Positions 60,856 through 64,000 of a stretch of DNA of 64,000 nt are shown in pieces. Below the pieces are notes generated by a model. That model did no database searches. It saw only the letters and a list, made by a program, of their open reading frames with translations, and was not told where the DNA came from. This DNA comes from Saccharopolyspora kobensis (GTDB taxonomy: Bacteria; Actinomycetota; Actinomycetes; Mycobacteriales; Pseudonocardiaceae). Position numbers and translations under genes: made by a program. Location of the stretch: assembly GCF_900108315.1 (NCBI RefSeq), contig NZ_FNVB01000008.1, positions 237,547 to 301,546 on the forward strand, in the 5' to 3' direction. How positions within the stretch are numbered: position 1 is the first letter of the stretch; every line of letters starts with the position of its first letter.

Positions 60856-63006
60856 TCAGCGGCCGATGGGACCGGTGAAGCCGTGCGCGACTCCCCAGGT
60901 CTCCTCTTCCTCCTGCAACCAGGTGCTCGACTGCCGCTTCTGCTCGTTCTGGCCGCCCGCGCCACCGCCCATCGCCGGCGGCGGCATCATCGGCTGCTGG
61001 CCGTTCTGCCCGCCGCGGCCGAGGCCGGAGGTCTCGGTGGCCATCGAGAACGGCTTGCTCAGCTTCTCGTTGAGCGCCGAGCTGTTCATCGTGGCCCGCT
61101 TCATCGGGTCGCTGATCTCGCCGGGCGACAAGGCGAACTTCTTGCCCACGCCGGGGTTGTTGAGCGCGAGCTTGTTGTGGTTCACCGCATCGGGGACGGT
61201 GATCGGCTTGCCGCCGGGCCCGAAGATCATCCGGCCGTTCTGGTCCAGCATGTGCCCGGTCGGGCTGAGGTAGGACCCGCGCGGCCCGTACAGCGGGTTG
61301 CCGTTGGAGTCCGTGTACTGGCTGCCGTTGGGGTTGAGCATGGCGGTGTTGGGCTTGATCGAGGAGCCCTCCGGCACCACCAGCGGCTTGCCGTCCGGGC
61401 CGAGCACCTTCGTGCCGTCCGGCTTGGTGATGGTCCCGTCGGGGTTGATCGTGGACCCGTTGGGCACCGAGAGCGGAGTGCCGTCGGGGCCGCGCACGAG
61501 CTCGCCGTCGGGCGTGAAGATGGAGCTCTGGCCGAACCCGTCCGGACCGCCTCCCAACCCGTTGCCCGACGAGTTCAGGCCGGAGGTGATCGGCCCTCCC
61601 CCGAGCCCGTGCGGCACGGGCCCGCCTGCGAACTGGTCGTCGCCGTTGCCGCTGGTCAGGCCCAGCGTTTCCGACGTGCTCCCGCCGAGCCCGTTGTTCT
61701 CGTCCAGCCCGTCGAGTTCCGGGGCGTCGACGTCGGTGTCCCCGCCGGTCAGGTCCGCGTCCGGCCCGGTGCCCCCGTTGAGCTCCGAGGTCTCCGGACC
61801 GCCGCCCTCCCCGCCGAGCTCGTTCTGCAGACCTCCCGCGCCGCCCTGGTCCTTCAAGTTATCCAGGCCGTCCTGGTTCTGCAGATCGTTCTGCGACTGC
61901 AGGTCCTGCAGCTCCTGCTTCTGCTGGTCCTGCTGCTCCTTCAGGGAGTCCTGCAGGTTCTTCTGCTGGTCGCCGTACTGCTTCTTGAAGTCGTCGAGCT
62001 GCTTCTGCAGTTCGTTCTGCTGCGCGTTGTGAGTGGACGCGAACGGCTCGATCTTCGGGTCGGCGTTGATCCGGTTGGCCGTGGTCTGCAGGTTCTGCAC
62101 CAACGGGCCGTGGTAGGTGTTCGGCGGCGGATCGAGGTGCCCGGCGAAGTGCCCCAGCCAGAGGTCCTTCGCGGCTCGCTCGATGTTGCCGCGCAGGTTC
62201 TCCTCCCAGGAATCGCGGATCTCGAAGTCGCCCCAGCTCGTGTGGATCGTCTTGACCTGGAGGTTCTCGAAAATGTTCGGCCGCTCGACCGTGACTCCCC
62301 GCACGTTGTCGTTGAAAGCCCTCTGCACGGCCGCCGCGGGCGACATCAGATTGCTGTTGTGATCCCGCCACGAGATGAACCCCTGGAGCATCTCCGCGAC
62401 TTCTTGGAAGTACTTGTCCCGGCTCTCCGCCAAGGAGTTGAGCATGACCGGGTCGCCGATGGTCTCGGCGAACTTCTGCAGCGACCTGCTGCCGTTCTGC
62501 AGCATGCTCTGGAACGACTTCGCGGTCTCGCCCTTGAAGTTGCTGTTGGACTCGACGTTCTTGGCCTCCTCGGCGAACCTGTCGGCCCACCTCTGCATGG
62601 TGTTGGCAGCGTTGGTCAACGAGTTGATGGCGTTGGTGAAGCTCGGGAAGCTGAGCACCTGGTTCTGGTTCGGGCTGCCGACGAGGGGATCGAGGACGGT
62701 CCCGCCCACGCTCAGGATCTTCGCCCACGGGCCGCTGGGGTTGTCGAACTCCGGCCAGTTCAACTTCACGCCGACCCGAGCCCCGCCACCCGCTTTGACA
62801 TCGCTCGCCGCAACCGCCACGATGTCGAACCCGGACGTGCCCCTGTCCTTCGTGGAACTCTGCTTGCCGGTGTAGTCCCAGTCCTTGGACACACCCTCGG
62901 CGGAGTTGTCGTAGTCCACTGCCAATATCCACTGCTTCGCGGTCAGCTCGCCGCGCTTGGTGACAGCGGTTTCCGCAAAGGTGTCCAGCACATCTTCCCA
63001 GGGCAT
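60856..63006 (-). CDS. T7SS-associated 716-residue repeat protein (AAWKG-like)
   Basis: 716 residues. Residues 1-300 include helices of a WXG/PPE-like secretion domain (ANTMQRWADRFAEEAKNVES). A coiled coil rich in Gln (340-400, DFKKQYGDQQKNLQDSLKEQ), a Gly/Asp linker, then repeats of the type PDGTxxxGPDGxPL (about 510-620) follow. The C-terminus STWLQEEEETWGVAHGF resembles ends of AAWKG-type T7SS proteins. It may be a surface scaffold or carrier for the giant effector. The exact family is less certain than the T7SS link. Confidence 0.75.
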   Translation of the reverse strand: MPWEDVLDTFAETAVTKRGELTAKQWILAVDYDNSAEGVSKDWDYTGKQSSTKDRGTSGFDIVAVAASDVKAGGGARVGVKLNWPEFDNPSGPWAKILSVGGTVLDPLVGSPNQNQVLSFPSFTNAINSLTNAANTMQRWADRFAEEAKNVESNSNFKGETAKSFQSMLQNGSRSLQKFAETIGDPVMLNSLAESRDKYFQEVAEMLQGFISWRDHNSNLMSPAAAVQRAFNDNVRGVTVERPNIFENLQVKTIHTSWGDFEIRDSWEENLRGNIERAAKDLWLGHFAGHLDPPPNTYHGPLVQNLQTTANRINADPKIEPFASTHNAQQNELQKQLDDFKKQYGDQQKNLQDSLKEQQDQQKQELQDLQSQNDLQNQDGLDNLKDQGGAGGLQNELGGEGGGPETSELNGGTGPDADLTGGDTDVDAPELDGLDENNGLGGSTSETLGLTSGNGDDQFAGGPVPHGLGGGPITSGLNSSGNGLGGGPDGFGQSSIFTPDGELVRGPDGTPLSVPNGSTINPDGTITKPDGTKVLGPDGKPLVVPEGSSIKPNTAMLNPNGSQYTDSNGNPLYGPRGSYLSPTGHMLDQNGRMIFGPGGKPITVPDAVNHNKLALNNPGVGKKFALSPGEISDPMKRATMNSSALNEKLSKPFSMATETSGLGRGGQNGQQPMMPPPAMGGGAGGQNEQKRQSSTWLQEEEETWGVAHGFTGPIGR

Positions 63007-63084
63007 CGCCCAGAACCTCCGTGATTTTCCCGGGCCGTGCGCCGCGCCTCCGGCCGGTTCGCCAAGACCGGCCGGAGGCCGGTT

Positions 63085-63405
63085 TCAGAAGGTGACGGGG
63101 GTGGTTTCCGCCTTCTTCGAGTTCTCGTCCGTCGTGGTCTCGACGTTCTGGTCAACGGTGTCGAGCTTCTGGCTCAGTTCGACCAACGTCTTGTTCGCGA
63201 ACTCCATCACCTGCGTGGTGAGGGCCTCCCGGCACCGCTTGAACTGCTCCGCGACGCGCTTGCCCTGTTCCGTCTTCCCGGCGAGGATGTCGAAGGTGCC
63301 CTGGAGGGCGATGATGTCCTTGTCACCGGTGAGCTCCAGGCGGCACTCCTCGAACAACTTGCGGTACGCGTCCGTCGCGGACTTGTCGTGGGCGATCTCA
63401 GCCAT
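63085..63405 (-). CDS. WXG100-type helical small protein
   Basis: 106 residues from ATG 63,405, helical throughout (ATDAYRKLFEECRLELTGDK, GKRVAEQFKRCREALTTQVM) with a charged tail. It lacks a W-x-G but has the size and position of ESX-type partners. It lies between a WXG100 gene and the 716-residue substrate gene. Confidence 0.65.
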   Translation of the reverse strand: MAEIAHDKSATDAYRKLFEECRLELTGDKDIIALQGTFDILAGKTEQGKRVAEQFKRCREALTTQVMEFANKTLVELSQKLDTVDQNVETTTDENSKKAETTPVTF

Positions 63406-63419
63406 GGTCCACCGACCGC

Positions 63420-63701
63420 CTAGAAGCCTGCGGCGTTCTTGTAGTCGATGTCGATCTGGCCGTCGCTCATGTCCTGCAGGATCATGGTGGCCTTGCCGAA
63501 GGCGTCCTTCATCTGGTCCTTGCCCGTGGTCACCTTGTCCTGGGCAGCGAGCCAGGCGTTCTTCCACTCACCCGAGGAAGCCGCGCCCAGTCCGTTGACG
63601 TCGACGATCACCTGGTCGATCAGCTGCTGCATCTCGTTGTGCTGCCGGTTGAACTCCCCCAGGAGAGCCCTGACCTTGGCGGTGTTGATGTACAGACTCA
63701 T
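63420..63701 (-). CDS. WXG100 family protein
   Basis: 93 residues from ATG 63,701. Two helices flank GEWKNAWLAAQDKVTTGK, a W-K-N variant of the WXG turn; the first helix is KVRALLGEFNRQHNEMQQLI. WXG100 proteins are the small T7SS substrates and usually pair with a neighbour, here probably the 88-residue protein. Confidence 0.8.
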   Translation of the reverse strand: MSLYINTAKVRALLGEFNRQHNEMQQLIDQVIVDVNGLGAASSGEWKNAWLAAQDKVTTGKDQMKDAFGKATMILQDMSDGQIDIDYKNAAGF

Positions 63702-63715
63702 GTTTCGCTCATTCC

Positions 63716-63982
63716 TCAGCTCTTGGGGGAAAGCACCGTGTACGACGAGTTCCCGGACACGTCGAGGCTGTTGGCCAGTCCGGAGTTCTGGTCGGACATG
63801 CCGCTGACGTTCTTCTGCGTCACCCCGAGCTGGTTCACGATCAGCTCGAACTGCTTGCGCACGGCGTCGTAGTTGGCGACCCACTCCTGGATCTTGCGGC
63901 CGAAGATCTTGGTCTCGTCGCCGTTGTAGGCGGTCATGAGCTCGGCTTCGAAGCCCGAGACCGTGGTCGCGATCTTGGCCAT
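63716..63982 (-). CDS. WXG100-like small protein
   Basis: 88 residues from ATG 63,982, complete inside the window. IFGRKIQEWVANYDAVRKQF and ELIVNQLGVTQKNVSGMSDQ give two helices, with W near the turn but no exact W-x-G. It is 14 bases upstream of the WXG100 gene and is a likely heterodimer partner. More operon genes probably lie to the right of the window. Confidence 0.75.
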   Translation of the reverse strand: MAKIATTVSGFEAELMTAYNGDETKIFGRKIQEWVANYDAVRKQFELIVNQLGVTQKNVSGMSDQNSGLANSLDVSGNSSYTVLSPKS

Positions 63983-64000
63983 CTGGCCGAGGTGCTCGTG

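Overview
The window is high-GC actinomycete DNA. DUF397/XRE regulator pairs, a YbaB gene inside a WXG100 operon and an AAWKG-like type VII substrate suggest a Pseudonocardiaceae host, possibly Saccharopolyspora-like; the genus is an inference. It holds two units: a complete integrated siphovirus-type prophage (about 1-40,746) and, on its right, part of a host type VII secretion (T7SS/WXG100) effector locus (about 40,896-64,000). The prophage is bounded by a perfect 95-bp direct repeat (1-95 and 40,652-40,746), read as attL and attR.

Prophage layout. The left tip carries a DUF397 gene and a frameshifted XRE/DUF5753 regulator, both leftward. Then comes a rightward cargo block (1,815-7,001): small membrane and DNA-binding-like proteins, a SPASM-type radical SAM enzyme, a 43-residue Cys/Ser/Thr-ending peptide, an APH-fold kinase, and an SCP1.201/DddA-like deaminase with its Imm1 immunity protein. 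A bidirectional terminator at 7,089-7,150 separates this from the structural genes. Transcribed leftward from about 29.9 kb to 7.2 kb, these are HNH/P-loop protein, small and large terminase, portal, protease, HK97 capsid, head-tail connectors, major tail protein, tail chaperones, tape measure, tail tip and fibre proteins, GH25 endolysin and holin. Several morons interrupt the block: three AT-richer genes (two membrane-anchored proteins and an endonuclease VII-type HNH protein), plus a membrane protein beside the HNH gene. Leftward early genes (30.8-38.5 kb) encode a resolvase-like nuclease, primase/SF3 helicase, PAPS-reductase-like protein, Cas4/RecB-like nuclease and small proteins. An excisionase-like HTH protein and a tyrosine integrase lie next to attR.

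Host locus. Reading leftward from the right edge are three small WXG100-like proteins, a 716-residue repeat-containing T7SS substrate, a YbaB/EbfC protein, a further small WXG-like protein, and one 17.5-kb gene for a 5,827-residue protein. The giant protein reads as an N-terminal T7SS-type helical domain, hydrophobic helices, a Pro/Ser/Thr linker, a TcdA/TcdB-like glycosyltransferase domain, two paralogous modules of about 1.7 kaa, a clan-CD (TcdB-CPD or 'lonely Cys' like) cysteine peptidase domain, and two separate R-S-E ADP-ribosyltransferase domains. A T7SS-associated protein and a 313-residue candidate immunity protein follow. The phage attachment site lies just beyond the end of this operon.

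The most interesting parts are the giant multi-enzyme effector, the prophage-borne radical SAM/peptide/kinase RiPP-like cassette, and the prophage-borne deaminase/Imm1 pair. Start sites were chosen by ribosome-binding-site spacing and ATGA/GTGA overlaps. No similarity search was run; family names come from recognising motifs in the translations.
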